Assembly: GCA_002869895.2 (NCBI GenBank)
Contig: NEWP02000002.1
Span: 1-64,000, forward strand
Direction of reading: 5' to 3'
Length of the DNA: 64,000 nt
DNA from: Nitrospira sp. CG24E
Lineage (GTDB): Bacteria > Nitrospirota > Nitrospiria > Nitrospirales > Nitrospiraceae
Each line of letters starts with the position of its first letter. The stretch's first letter is position 1. This document shows positions 8,188-18,700 of the stretch, piece after piece. The notes under the pieces were generated by a model that saw only the letters and a program-made list of their open reading frames with translations, made no database searches and was not told where the DNA came from. The position numbers and the translations under genes are program-made.

Positions 8188-9735
8188 TCACGGTTGATGT
8201 GTGTCCTCACAGATCTGGCCTCTCTCGTCCCCGGCACTCCCTACCCCGATCCCAGTCAAAACCGCGCGATAGGCCGCCAGTGTATCGATCATGCCGCCCC
8301 CTGATTGCAATGATGTTCCGTCTAGCCCCACTAAAACCGCCGAGGCCTTCAGGGCCGATTCCAACACTGGAAGCGTGGCGGAGGGCGCCGCGCTCATGAG
8401 CAACGCCACCGCTCCCGTGACATGCGGCGCCGCGAACGACGTCCCCGCGACCGTCGCGTAGAGCGGCATCCCCCCAAACGACAAGTCCGCAGCCAGCACC
8501 TCTTCTCCCGGCGCCACAAGAACCGGGAACAACCCTCCGTCACAGGCGGAAGGACCACGGCTGCTGAACGTCGAGACCATGAAACGGCTGTCCACTGAAC
8601 CGATGGACATTTCCCCAGGATTATTGGCTGGGCTGACACTGGTGGAGACGGCGGGCCCAGAATTTCCAGCGGACATGATCACAGCGATTCCGGAAACCCT
8701 CAGCAGATCCAACTCGCTCTGAAAGACCCTGTTGCAGACGTTCACCGTCGCGACAGCCCATGAAAGATTCACCACATCCGGCGCATCGTCCGTCGAAACA
8801 TCCCCGTCGGGATCCAGCACCCACTGCAGGCTCTGATGCATGACGCTTTCACGCGAGAATCCGGCGTCGTTGAACATCTTGACCGCTACCCACTGAGCGT
8901 CCGGCGCCATCCCGATCGCAGTCCCGCCGACGGCGCGGCCGACGGCCAGACTCATCGCATGCGTCCCGTGGCCGTCCGTATCGGCCGGCGTCGGATGTTC
9001 GCCGTGCGGGTCGTACCAGCTATTTGCGCCGCCGCGATACTGCGCTGCGAGATCAGGATGGTCTCCGTCCACACCCGTATCCAACCCGGCCACCACCACT
9101 CCCGCGCCTTTGAATCCCAACGTCCAGAGATCCGGTCCCTTCACCGCGGTCAGATTCCATTCCGCGGTCGCGGGATACGAAACCGCTGTCGCCTGCGTGA
9201 CATTCTCTCGACTCATCGGCTCCGCGACAGAATGCCCGCGATTCGGATTGAGCTGTGGATTCCGCAACGGAGAAGAGCCGTTCCGCAAGGGCTGCACCCT
9301 GCGCCCCCTTCGATGGTCGGCAAAAACCCGCACCACCGCATCGCGTCGAATCGACTCGACGCCGGGCAGCGATGCGATATCACGAAGCAGCGCCGGCTCG
9401 CCTGAGAAAGCAAGCGCATGGCCGGCCCACAATGACCTGATCTGGTTCGCGCCTCGCTCCTCCGCAAAGCGCCGAACCTGCGCGGGGAATCCATCTGCCT
9501 CTCGTTTCAGCGCATGCAACAATTGAAAGCGGCGCCGCCGCCTATCGGCATCGAGAAAGGCCTGGGGATCGATTCTGTTCTGAAACGTCACGATCACGGG
9601 AATCTCCACACCGGCGCCCGCGGAATAGAGGGTTGCTTCCAATCCTGGTTCGAGGACAGCGGCCTGCGCCGAGACGCCCGGCAAGGACAACAACAGGCAC
9701 GCCAGCAATCCCATTGCGCGCCATATCAACGCCAC
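8188..9735 (-). CDS. Secreted subtilisin-like S8 serine protease
   Basis: A 515-residue protease. GTG 9735 is chosen as start because GGAG lies seven bases upstream within the end of the previous gene; TTG 9750 is less likely. A signal peptide (MGLLACLLLSLPGVSAQA) is followed by an I9-type propeptide (about residues 40-140). The catalytic domain shows Asp in VAGLDTGVDGDHPDL (about 219), His in DTDGHGTHAMS (about 256), Asn in SAGNSG (about 358) and Ser in AGTSFAAPHVTGA (about 433), so the triad is complete. No C-terminal sorting domain is seen. It is last in the run of secreted-protein genes and may process those proteins; that role is inference. Confidence 0.9.
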   Translation of the reverse strand: MALIWRAMGLLACLLLSLPGVSAQAAVLEPGLEATLYSAGAGVEIPVIVTFQNRIDPQAFLDADRRRRRFQLLHALKREADGFPAQVRRFAEERGANQIRSLWAGHALAFSGEPALLRDIASLPGVESIRRDAVVRVFADHRRGRRVQPLRNGSSPLRNPQLNPNRGHSVAEPMSRENVTQATAVSYPATAEWNLTAVKGPDLWTLGFKGAGVVVAGLDTGVDGDHPDLAAQYRGGANSWYDPHGEHPTPADTDGHGTHAMSLAVGRAVGGTAIGMAPDAQWVAVKMFNDAGFSRESVMHQSLQWVLDPDGDVSTDDAPDVVNLSWAVATVNVCNRVFQSELDLLRVSGIAVIMSAGNSGPAVSTSVSPANNPGEMSIGSVDSRFMVSTFSSRGPSACDGGLFPVLVAPGEEVLAADLSFGGMPLYATVAGTSFAAPHVTGAVALLMSAAPSATLPVLESALKASAVLVGLDGTSLQSGGGMIDTLAAYRAVLTGIGVGSAGDERGQICEDTHQP

Positions 9736-9739
9736 GGCA

Positions 9740-10276
9740 TTACTCCACAATGAGGTTGTCCAACGCGAGATCGCCGAATTGAATGGAAACCTTGCTGCCG
9801 GACTTCACAACCCCGCTCCGATTGGCGAATAAGACAGAATAGGTCCGGTCGGGAAATAAATGGCTCCTCGTCTGCTTCAAGGCCCCCACTTTGTCCATGA
9901 CCGGCACCGGCATCTCGGCCTTGGTGGCCTGATCGATGAGGGCCAGTCCCATCTTGGGGCGGATCAACCGGCCGGCCTTGGCGGTGTCCATCACGCGATA
10001 GCGGAAATCGAGCATATGACCGGCGGCCGTCATCCGAACGCCCAGAATGCTGACGCCATATTGTTGTTCGATGGCTACCCGCTGCTCCTCGGTGATGGAA
10101 CGCGTTGTGAAGGGGGCGGTCATCTGGTGCGCATGTTGAGCCGGGGTCGGCGTTTCCATTGCCAAGCCTACAGGGGTCGGCTCCGCCAGAGCCGGTCCTG
10201 TCACGACCAGTCCCCAGACCATCGTCATTGCCAGACCAAGTCCGATCGGATTCCCTCTCTGCTCCATGTGCGCCAT
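9740..10276 (-). CDS. Exported protein of unknown function
   Basis: A 178-residue protein. ATG 10276 is preferred over the frame start at 10372 because GGAGGGG lies just upstream. A signal peptide is present (GLGLAMTMVWGLVVTGPALA). The mature part has a helical segment SITEEQRVAIEQQYGVSILG, then beta strands (MLDFRYRVMD, RTYSVLFANRSGVVKSGSKV, IQFGDLALDNLIVE) that could form an immunoglobulin or cupredoxin-like sandwich. No metal-binding motif is evident. It sits between the 803-residue cupredoxin protein and the protease, and the protease start overlaps its end region, so the three are probably co-translated. Confidence 0.75.
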   Translation of the reverse strand: MAHMEQRGNPIGLGLAMTMVWGLVVTGPALAEPTPVGLAMETPTPAQHAHQMTAPFTTRSITEEQRVAIEQQYGVSILGVRMTAAGHMLDFRYRVMDTAKAGRLIRPKMGLALIDQATKAEMPVPVMDKVGALKQTRSHLFPDRTYSVLFANRSGVVKSGSKVSIQFGDLALDNLIVE

Positions 10277-10414
10277 GACCCCTCCGAGATAAGATTGATC
10301 GACCACCCTCAACCGCGAACCGATAGACCTCACGCCACCGTGATATCCGCAGCCTGCGACGGGGAGTGCCACAGGCTGCGGAACTCGGGCGAAGGCGGGA
10401 ATCCCCTCGTTCCT

Positions 10415-12826
10415 TTACGGTACCGGCACTTCAATGACTTGTGCGCCGATAGAAGACAGAGCGCTGATCTGCTGTCCGGACAAGAGAGACCCGGACGCTG
10501 TTCTGAATGTCCAGGCGCCGTTGCCTCCGACCGTGACGGACGTCTGACCCGTCGTCGTCGTCAGTGGGATTCCCGTCGTCGTGTTAGTGACCCCCACCTG
10601 GGCATTCGGCTTCGTGCTCCTTCCACGAATGATCCAATCGAGGTTCGCGGCTCGTGTGATGCTCGACACGGTCAGGTCCTTAATCAACGTCACGTTGACG
10701 ATGGCGCTGTTCAGCGATCCATCGTTCGCGCGATATTTGAAGACCCGTGTGCCGACATAGCTCGCGGTCGTCGTGTAAGTGAAAGACCCATCCGGATTCA
10801 GGACCACTGTGCCTGCCGGATTGGAGGTCTGGATAGCCGTGAGCGGATTCCCGTCCACGTCGCTGTCATTCGCCAGCACGCCTGGCGCCGGAACCACGAA
10901 CGAAATCTGTTTGTTCACCACATAGACATTCGCCACCGCCACTGGTGCATCGTTCACCCCCGTAATGGTCATGGCGACCGTGCCGATCGCCGTGCCTGCG
11001 GTCGGCGTTTGCCCATCGCTCACTGTGTAGGTGAACGAATCCGTGCCGCTGTAGTTGGCGTTCGGCTTATAGGTCACAGTAGTCCCGTTGTTCGTGACTG
11101 TGCCGTTGGCGCCCTGCGTCACTGCCGTAATCGTGAGGGTCTGTGGAGGAATATCCGTATCTGTGTCGTTCGCCAGTACGGAGATATTTACCGTGCCCTC
11201 TTCCGCCACGGTGGCGCTGTCCGGATTCGCCGTCGGTGCGGTATTCTCGACGACGGTCACGGTCACAGTTGCCGTGGCCGTTCCGGGCGTCGGAGCCTGG
11301 CCGTCGCTGATGGTGTAGGTGAAGGTATCGGTTCCCGTGAAGCCCGTGTTCGGTGTATAGGTCACGGTCGCTCCATTGATTGCGGCTGCACCGTTGGTTC
11401 CTTGCGTCACTGCGGTGATTGTGAGCGGTTGATTGTCCGGATCGCTGTCGTTCGTCAACACATTCACGGGCACCGCCGCATTGGGCTGCGTGGACGCTGT
11501 ATCGTTCACGGCGACCGGTAGACGATTCACCAAGATGGTTACCGTCGCAACATTACTGTCCGCGCCGTTGTTCGCTTTATAGGTAAAGGCCGCCTGGCCG
11601 AAGAAGGCCGGGGCAGGAATGTAGGTAAAGGACCCGTCTGGATTGAGCGACAAGGTGCCGCTCGCGGGACCTGTCACGAGAACCGCTGTTGCGGTCAGGG
11701 CATTTTGATCGTTAGCCAAGACGCCCGGGACCGCCACATTCAATGGGGTATTCACCGGAGTCGAATAGGCATCGCTGACCGCAACGGGCGCGGCCGTAGT
11801 TCCACCGATCTCCAACTTTGCCAACATGCCCTGCCGGTTCCGTCGGTCGTATATCGAATAGATACCGTTCGCCGCGGGCACCCAGATGGCATCCATCGTC
11901 TTGCCGGCCGGCAGCAACGTCTCATACTGGTCGCGACCATGCACCAACGCGTTTCCATCCTCGGCAATCGCCTGGAAATGCCCGCCCAGCAGAGTCGCCA
12001 CATGCGACTCCAGTCCGGCGTTGAGCAACCGCAACAACACCCGCTGGCCCGCTTGGCCTGCCGGAATTGGAGTGGTCGTGGTCGAATAGGGCGCGCCGTT
12101 GACGAGAAAGTACTTCGGCTGGTAGTTGATCGTGCTGGTCCGGTTACCCGGAGTCCCATAGGTTCCGTTCGCCACGTCCGTGTGCAGCGCCGGGTCGATC
12201 TCGCTGAAGAGCAGCGTCGCTTCGCTGGCGTAGGGTTGTGCCACGGGAACGGCATAGGCCTGCCCTAAGGCTGCATCGGCCTTGACGCTGCCATAGAGTC
12301 CCATCTGCACCTGCACTTGCGCATGCGTCCCGCTGTGATAGAGATAGGTGCCCGGCTTGAGAGTGGACCAGACGTAATCGCCGACTTGGCCTTGAAGGGT
12401 TTCATGGGTGAAGGACCGCATCCGGACTCGGTCAGGCTGGCCGGCGCCGTGCGGACTCGGTTCCGGCGGAAACATGACGGGCGCCATCCCATTTTCTCTC
12501 TGGCCGGGAATCACGATCGACGTCATGTTCGGCACAGTGAGCCCGGCAGGCAAACTGTTCCTCAAATGAATCGTGAGGCCGCTCGCATCTCCGGCCGGCA
12601 CAACGAGCTGTGGCCCTGGGACAGAGGCAGGGCCGCAGACCCAATTGATGTCGCACGACGCGTAGCCCCACAGCGGCACCGACAAGGGAATGCCTGCCGA
12701 ATATTCAATCCCCACCAGCGGTCTCGCGTCGAGCCAGACCTCCGCTGACCATGCCGGCATGACCCCGAGAGTCAACCCGGCAACGGCTAATGAACAAGCT
12801 CTCACAAGATGTTGTAGCGTACGCAT
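10415..12826 (-). CDS. Cupredoxin/multicopper oxidase-like protein with tandem Ig-like repeats
   Basis: An 803-residue exported protein; ATG 12826 has AGGAG eight bases upstream. After the signal peptide (ending PAWSA), residues ~30-350 have the fold signature of a multicopper oxidase (GPQLVVPAGD, GTYLYHSGTHAQVQVQMGLY, RVLLRLLNAG) but lack the HxHG, HPxHxHG and HCHxxxH copper motifs. Residues ~350-700 are cadherin-like Ig repeats with the VLANDxD...GTxxLNPDGSFTYxP pattern (about four). A last domain (~100 residues, WIIRGRST...WTFRTASGSLLSG) resembles the C-terminus of the 2048-residue protein encoded upstream. It is probably a structural or binding protein of the cell surface rather than an active oxidase. 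Confidence 0.85.
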   Translation of the reverse strand: MRTLQHLVRACSLAVAGLTLGVMPAWSAEVWLDARPLVGIEYSAGIPLSVPLWGYASCDINWVCGPASVPGPQLVVPAGDASGLTIHLRNSLPAGLTVPNMTSIVIPGQRENGMAPVMFPPEPSPHGAGQPDRVRMRSFTHETLQGQVGDYVWSTLKPGTYLYHSGTHAQVQVQMGLYGSVKADAALGQAYAVPVAQPYASEATLLFSEIDPALHTDVANGTYGTPGNRTSTINYQPKYFLVNGAPYSTTTTPIPAGQAGQRVLLRLLNAGLESHVATLLGGHFQAIAEDGNALVHGRDQYETLLPAGKTMDAIWVPAANGIYSIYDRRNRQGMLAKLEIGGTTAAPVAVSDAYSTPVNTPLNVAVPGVLANDQNALTATAVLVTGPASGTLSLNPDGSFTYIPAPAFFGQAAFTYKANNGADSNVATVTILVNRLPVAVNDTASTQPNAAVPVNVLTNDSDPDNQPLTITAVTQGTNGAAAINGATVTYTPNTGFTGTDTFTYTISDGQAPTPGTATATVTVTVVENTAPTANPDSATVAEEGTVNISVLANDTDTDIPPQTLTITAVTQGANGTVTNNGTTVTYKPNANYSGTDSFTYTVSDGQTPTAGTAIGTVAMTITGVNDAPVAVANVYVVNKQISFVVPAPGVLANDSDVDGNPLTAIQTSNPAGTVVLNPDGSFTYTTTASYVGTRVFKYRANDGSLNSAIVNVTLIKDLTVSSITRAANLDWIIRGRSTKPNAQVGVTNTTTGIPLTTTTGQTSVTVGGNGAWTFRTASGSLLSGQQISALSSIGAQVIEVPVP

Positions 12827-13140
12827 CGTCATGACTCCTGCGTTGTAATGTGAATAACGGCCATCCCTGTTGCTTTCTCATCTCCTTTACCGTTCATCAT
12901 CGTCCACTCCGAGCAGTGCCCGTTTCCCTTCCCACCCTGGCGAAAATACAAGGTAGTGCGGCGCCCCTTTCCGCACAGCCCGCGAGCCCACTCGTCCGCC
13001 TGAGATCTCCTGCCGGCCTCCGGTGAGGCCCCATGAAACCCCTCGATGTTTGTGCCGACTCGTTCGCGCCATCCTCAGCGACCGGCGCCAACTCATCAAG
13101 GGCCACAACCAATCCATGATCGACCTCCCGCATGCTGCCG
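12827..13140. other. Gap between two multicopper oxidase-like genes
   Basis: This 314-base gap interrupts an otherwise tight run of minus-strand genes. Open frames exist, including a 78-codon frame at 12897-13133, but they have no ribosome site or recognisable family. It may hold a secondary promoter or the remains of a gene. Confidence 0.35.
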
Positions 13141-14466
13141 TTACGGAATCGTCACGCTCGGATGCTCGATCATCATCATCGTCATCATGCCGCCTGGGAA
13201 CACGTCGTCGTTCACCATTTCCATTTCCGTGTGTGAGTGCCACATGAACGTGAACGCGCCGGTCGGGTTATTGCCGCCCTGCCCAGGAGGCAACGGCGCC
13301 AGCTGGCCGATGAACGGACTGCCGCTCCAATTGCCGCCGAAGGTCAGACTCTGGAGTTCCGGCATCGTCGTCGGCAACAGTTTCCCGTGATCGGGGCAAT
13401 ATTCATGGGTTATAGAGTCAAAGCCCGTCGGATTGTTACAGGTGTGGGCCGTGGCGGTCTGATTGGGATCTCCGTAAATGTCCCAGCCCAGCTTTTCTCC
13501 GGTCCAGGTGAAGATCGCATCGACTGTTCCTCCGGGCACGACTGTGATGGTGAAGTTGGACTCGGCCAGATCGGCGCCGGCGCCCGGCGCGCTCTGGAGC
13601 AGCCGTCCGTCGCGCGCGATGGTCCAGGCATTATTGCCGTGGTGATGGAAGGGATGGAGATCCCGTCCCGCCCCGATGAGTCGCAGCAAGGCCCGCTCGC
13701 CTGGATGGACTTGCGGCATGCTGTTATAGGGCTGGTACGCCAGCCACGGGGCTGCGTTGCCCGAACCCAGCATCGTATCCGGCGCGTTGCGGCCGTTGAT
13801 GAACCACAGCGTCGGGTGATAGGCGTTGAAATCCACCTGGTTCACCAGGCCGAACTCGACGAGCCGATGGATGGTGACATCCATTTCCGTGAGAAGGAAC
13901 AGGTACTCCCGCTCGAAGGCGCTGCTGGGATGTTCGTAGGCTTGGTGCTGGGGATCGGCGGCGTTCGGCCGCACGATCAAGGCGCCGACCAAACCCATCT
14001 CGACTTCCAGATCCTGTTGTGTCCCGCTGTGATAGAGATAGGTGCCCGGCTGCGAAGCCGTGAACTGATAGGTCACGGCACAATTCGTCGCGCAGGGCGC
14101 CGGCGGGGCCTCTCGAGTCAAGGTCCCGGTGGCTCCTCCCGTGGCGATCACGTTCACCTGCCCTGGGAACACGATGGAGACGGGAACAGCCAGCTCGTTC
14201 GTGAGGGTAACGGTCACCGTCTGTCCCTGATTCACAATCATGGTCGGCCCAGGGTACTGCATCAATCCACCTCCGTTCGCATATCCCCAACCCAGCAGGC
14301 TTTGGCCGTCGCCGGTGGAAATGATCCCGGCCTTGGCCACCAGGGTGAAATTCCCCCCGCTGATGCCGTCGACGGTCGCGAACGCCCGGTCCGGATGCAG
14401 GTTCGGCAGGACCGCCAATGCGGTGAAGAACGCCAAGATCCCTCGTATCATCGTTGCCATATTCAT
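13141..14466 (-). CDS. Multicopper oxidase-like protein with intact C-terminal His motifs only
   Basis: A 441-residue exported protein; ATG 14466 follows GGAG at seven bases. The signal peptide ends near FATV. The first cupredoxin domain keeps the fold (GPTMIVNQGQTVTVTLTNEL, GTYLYHSGTQQDLEVEMGLV) but has VSIVFPGQ where HxHG is expected. The last domain has LHPFHHHGNNAWTI, matching HPxHLHGH, and MWHSHTEMEMVNDD...GGMM, which corresponds to HCHxxxHxxxGM with Ser in place of the type 1 Cys. The trinuclear half-site of the last domain is thus present while the type 1 and first-domain ligands are missing. See the neighbouring gene, which has the opposite pattern. Confidence 0.85.
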   Translation of the reverse strand: MNMATMIRGILAFFTALAVLPNLHPDRAFATVDGISGGNFTLVAKAGIISTGDGQSLLGWGYANGGGLMQYPGPTMIVNQGQTVTVTLTNELAVPVSIVFPGQVNVIATGGATGTLTREAPPAPCATNCAVTYQFTASQPGTYLYHSGTQQDLEVEMGLVGALIVRPNAADPQHQAYEHPSSAFEREYLFLLTEMDVTIHRLVEFGLVNQVDFNAYHPTLWFINGRNAPDTMLGSGNAAPWLAYQPYNSMPQVHPGERALLRLIGAGRDLHPFHHHGNNAWTIARDGRLLQSAPGAGADLAESNFTITVVPGGTVDAIFTWTGEKLGWDIYGDPNQTATAHTCNNPTGFDSITHEYCPDHGKLLPTTMPELQSLTFGGNWSGSPFIGQLAPLPPGQGGNNPTGAFTFMWHSHTEMEMVNDDVFPGGMMTMMMIEHPSVTIP

Positions 14467-14514
14467 CGTCGTGCTCCTTCGTGTATCCGGTTCGTCAAGC
14501 CTGATGTGCAGGCA

Positions 14515-15732
14515 TCATAATATGCGGATCTCGGTCATCATCCCGCCGAAGTCTTCTGTGTTGTTGCTGAGATAATTCAAGTTCGTCGTATAGAGCATAT
14601 AGGTGCCAGGCGCGACGCCGGTCGTGTCGATAATGACATCCACCGCTTCGCCTCCGCCCAGCGTCACGGAATTCGTGTCGTAGTAGGCCGGGAATCCGCT
14701 CGGTCCCAGTCCCTTTAAGATATGCGCGCCCGTTCCCACGACTTTCATGGTCAGTCCCATCGCTGAGAGGGTGTAGAATCTCGTAACGTTGAGGTTGCTG
14801 ATCCGGAGTAAAATCTTTTGCCCAGCCTGCGCTTGAACCAGCGAGGATATGGGGTTGGACGACGTGTTTGCGCTTAGATAGCCTGCGTCGCTTTTCTCAA
14901 CCGGCGCCGGCAGGGGAGCGGGATTCACCGTATCCGGGTAGCCTCGGCCGTTCAGCATCGCATACGTATCCTTCATGTTCGCAAATGGCAGCACCTGGAC
15001 TGTGTTGCTGGCGTCGTGAAACACCGGGTCCATCGAACCGATTTGCAGCGGAAATTCCACATCGTAGCGCGTCGATCCATCGCCGTCGTTGTAGACATAC
15101 TTGTTTCCGGCCTGATGCCAGGGAATGGAAGGACCGGGCGGAAGATCATTCTGCTTCGGCGTCACATAGAGGTTACCAAGCATGCCCATCTGCATATGTT
15201 CTGTCGCTTCGACGTGGCAGTGATAGATGAAGGTGCCGACTTCAACCGGCTCATAGTAGTAGGTCAGGCTCGAACTCGGGTTGATACTGATGCTGCCGTC
15301 CGGTTCGCCGTCGTAGACAGTTCCCGCATTGGGGAATCCGTGCCAATGCACGCTATGAGGGTCGAACAGGTCTGGCCGATTGACGGTTCCCGCGTTGGAG
15401 AGAGTCACGTAGACCTTGTCGCCCTCCTTAAAGGACAATGTCGGCGCAGCAAACTGGGCCGCGAGGGTGCCCCAGCTCAGGGACTCCGCGATCGGCCTCC
15501 CGGTCAGATCCGAAAATCCGAAGATGTACAGGCCAGCGCGGCCATCGGCCATGCGCATGAATCCATCGCTGCCCGACAGGTGTTTGCATACGATGCCGGG
15601 CGTGTCGCTGACGCCGTCACCGGTGGTATCGCCCGGACATTGCACGTTCACGACCGCCTCGGCATTGAGGCCGGAAAGCCCGAGCCCGGCGGTTATCAGC
15701 AGCGTCAGTAAATACCGTCTTGCGAATGACAT
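14515..15732 (-). CDS. Multicopper oxidase-like protein with intact N-terminal copper motifs only
   Basis: A 405-residue exported protein. ATG 15732 is the start: AAGGAGGAG lies six bases upstream and would be inside the coding region if ATG 15750 were used. The signal peptide ends near LNAEA. The first cupredoxin domain has DPHSVHWHGFP (HxHG motif) and FIYHCHVEATEHMQMGML, giving Cys, His and Met ligands as in type 1 copper sites and two-domain oxidases or nitrite reductases. The second half keeps the fold (KILLRISNLNVTRFYTLSAM, GTYMLYTTNLNYL) but has no His cluster. Together with the 441-residue neighbour it provides a full set of motifs. Confidence 0.85.
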   Translation of the reverse strand: MSFARRYLLTLLITAGLGLSGLNAEAVVNVQCPGDTTGDGVSDTPGIVCKHLSGSDGFMRMADGRAGLYIFGFSDLTGRPIAESLSWGTLAAQFAAPTLSFKEGDKVYVTLSNAGTVNRPDLFDPHSVHWHGFPNAGTVYDGEPDGSISINPSSSLTYYYEPVEVGTFIYHCHVEATEHMQMGMLGNLYVTPKQNDLPPGPSIPWHQAGNKYVYNDGDGSTRYDVEFPLQIGSMDPVFHDASNTVQVLPFANMKDTYAMLNGRGYPDTVNPAPLPAPVEKSDAGYLSANTSSNPISSLVQAQAGQKILLRISNLNVTRFYTLSAMGLTMKVVGTGAHILKGLGPSGFPAYYDTNSVTLGGGEAVDVIIDTTGVAPGTYMLYTTNLNYLSNNTEDFGGMMTEIRIL

Positions 15733-15794
15733 GTGTGTCTCCTCCTTCATGTTTCCCGGTCCCGCGACAAGTCGCGAGACCGGAGCTATCTCAG

Positions 15795-18700
15795 TTAGTT
15801 CGGCTGAATCGTAATCGGCACGTTATTGAGGACCACTCCCGTCGCAGACAAGATTCGGATGGTGTCCCCCGCAACCGCTTGGACAACTCCCGGCTGAACC
15901 TTCGTGAATGTCCAGTTTCCGCTCCCCTCGACGGTCGCGTTGCCGATGAGGGCGTTCCCTGTCGTCCGTCTGATCGTCAGATTGCCGCAGACATTGGGAG
16001 TCCCGGTGCAATTGCTGACTGTCACTGTGCTCGTGCCGCTGATAGTCCACGAGTCATTGATGGTCCCGGCTAGGTTATGGAACACCGCAGAAGTCACCGT
16101 GATCGTTTCAGGCTTCGGCGATACCGCGATCGTGAAGGTCTGGTTCGTGAACCGCCCCATCGCATCCGTCGCCCGGACCGTTACGTTATTGCTGTATGAC
16201 ACCAGCGGGTTCGAGGCATTCGGATTCGGGATCGCCGGCGTCCACGAGATCACACCGGTACCGGAGTCAATCGTCATGACGCCCCTGGTCGCCGGTGGGA
16301 CCTGCGTGAGGCTGTAGGTCAACGACCCGGTTGCAAGCGTCGTCGCATCCACATCGTAGGTATACAGGTCGCCGATGGTTGCGGTCGTCACTGCTGTTGA
16401 GGTGAACTGAGGCGGTCCGACGACCGTAAAGGAAATCGTCAGAGGAATGCGGGCAATTCCCGTACCGTTGGGTCCGCTGTACGGCGTTGCCGTCAAGGTA
16501 TGTGCGCCGGGATTCAATGCAACCCCGAGGTAATCTCCACCGTTGTTGCCCGGCATCGTATAGGGATTCGTGTTGTCGCTCCGCGTGAGACTGGTCGCAC
16601 CACTCAACGTCAGGACTATGCTCTGGAAGGGTGCTGGTGACGGTATAGTGACGGCTTCGATATTGACCGGACAGTTATTGCCGCACAGAACGAGGCGATC
16701 GACGATAGCCCCGTTGGTTAATGAATCGACAATCACCTGGTCGTTCCCAGCGTTGCGTAAGGTGAATTTGACGACCGCCGAAGGGGGCGGAGACGCGAGG
16801 GTCGACCTTTCATCCGCGCCGATATCGGTGCGGGCGATCCCGTCGGCTGGGTCGTTCCCGTCCGTTGGCCTCGGCTGCCCGTCATAATCGAAGGCAAGGA
16901 ACGGGAAGGAGAGCACCGGTCCGTCGTTCCCGGCATCGATGGCCGGCGAGCCGGCCGACAGATGGTAGCTGCCGCCAGGCGTCAGCGGGCCGTAGTGCAC
17001 ATCGATGAAGTTGCCGCCCTCATCGAGAGCCGCAGCGGTCGCCAGCGTCGTCGTAGATTCGAGTTGCAGAATCGTGCCGTCCGGCTGCACGGTGCCGAAT
17101 CCGGGCGGCGCGTTGAAGTAGGGATTGGCAAAGACGCTCGTCGAATCGACCACGAGCTGATTCGAGGGATCGTAGCCGGCGGCGCCGTCGGTCAGGATGC
17201 CGTTCATCGGATGCAACAGAAATCCGGACCCTTCCGGCAAGACTTTCAAATCGTGCACGCCGGCAATCTTGACCTGGCCGACTGGTGGGTTCACCTGGGT
17301 ATTCACTTCCCAGAACATCGAGCGGTTGTTCAGCACAATGTTGTTTTCCATCGCAGGATCGGTGTACCGAGGGCAACCGGCCGCCTGCCCGAACGCCTGG
17401 CAAAGCCCGGCGCTGTGGCGGCTGGACACGATGCCGGCCGGCTGTGGATTCGACACGTTCGGCACACCGGCTGAGAAGGCCAGGCCCGCCGTCGCCGTGC
17501 TGTCGTTGTGCGCCACGGTATTATTGATCATCTTGACCATGGCGACGTCCTGCATGGCAATGCCACCTCCTGCCAACCCTGCCACGTTGTTCACGATGAT
17601 GTTGTTGAATAATTCGACGTGGTACCAGGTCGAACTATTCAACGGCGAGGCCAACACATCCAGGCCGTTGATGGTCTGGAGCAGCAGACCTCCTCCGTCG
17701 CCGGTGCCTGCGTTGTTGCCCTGGATGAGGTTCGAAACGATCGCCACGGACCCAGCTCCTGCACTGATCTGGTTCGGATTGCCGACGACCGGTTGCACAC
17801 CCGCCACTAACAGACCACCGCCCGCGCCGGATCCGCCTAAACCGCCGACCGCCTGCACAAAGGTCTGATTGAAGACAATCTTGTTCCATCCGATCAGGCC
17901 GTCTCGGCTGAGTCCGTAATGAGCGACACCGCCGCCGTCTTCTGTCGCAAAGTTGCCGCAGATATAGTTGTCCGTCAGCCAGTAATTGTCGCTGCCGGTA
18001 TAGAGGGCGACCCCGGCGCCCGGCGAGAACTGGCTGCCGTTCTGCACGATATGGTTATGGTGGATGAAGGCGTGATCGTTCTGGGCGCTGGCCGTAATCG
18101 TGGGATCGCCCAGCCGAATACCGCCTCCATAGGTGCCTTGATTGTTGGTGACTTGGTTGTTGCTGATCTCGAGGTACCGGGCGTACCCGTTCACCACGAT
18201 ACCGGGAGAGGTCGCCGATCCGGCGACCGAAAATCCATCGATGCGGCCAGTCCGGACGTTGTTAAAGGCACGGGGTCCATTAATCCTTGCAGCCACGAAA
18301 ATACCCGCCCCTTCATCAACCTTGAACAAGCCAGTGCCGGGGACGAAACCGCATGTGCCGGTTCCTCCAAGTCCCACCGGAGTATTATTGAGCTGGCCTG
18401 GGAGCAGCGTAATCTGGCCGCCTCCCTGCGCTGGCGGACAATTCACCAGGACATTCATCTTCTCGCGCCACGTCTGCAGTTGCGTGGTCTGAGACTGGCT
18501 GGCGATGATGTGCGTCGAGGCGGCGCCGAAGCCTTGCAGCTTGACCGGTTTGGTCATGATGAGCATTTCGTAGTAGGTGCCGGGCTGGACGAGGATCAGA
18601 TCGTTCGCCACCGCCGCATCCAGAGCCGCTTGGATCGATTGGCCCGGGGCGACTGTTCGGACATTGGGAATGCCGGCGTTACCGACCGTGACCACCACCG

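Noticed and set aside
9860-11521. Plus-strand frame of 553 codons
   Set aside because: Antisense to the cupredoxin repeat gene and its neighbour; low-complexity Arg/His/Gly content typical of shadow frames in GC-rich DNA.
12897-13133. 78-codon minus-strand frame between two oxidase-like genes
   Set aside because: Position in the operon is attractive, but the frame has no ribosome site, signal peptide or family resemblance.
13237-14520. Plus-strand frame of 427 codons
   Set aside because: Antisense to the 441-residue oxidase-like gene, which has a signal peptide, motifs and a ribosome site.
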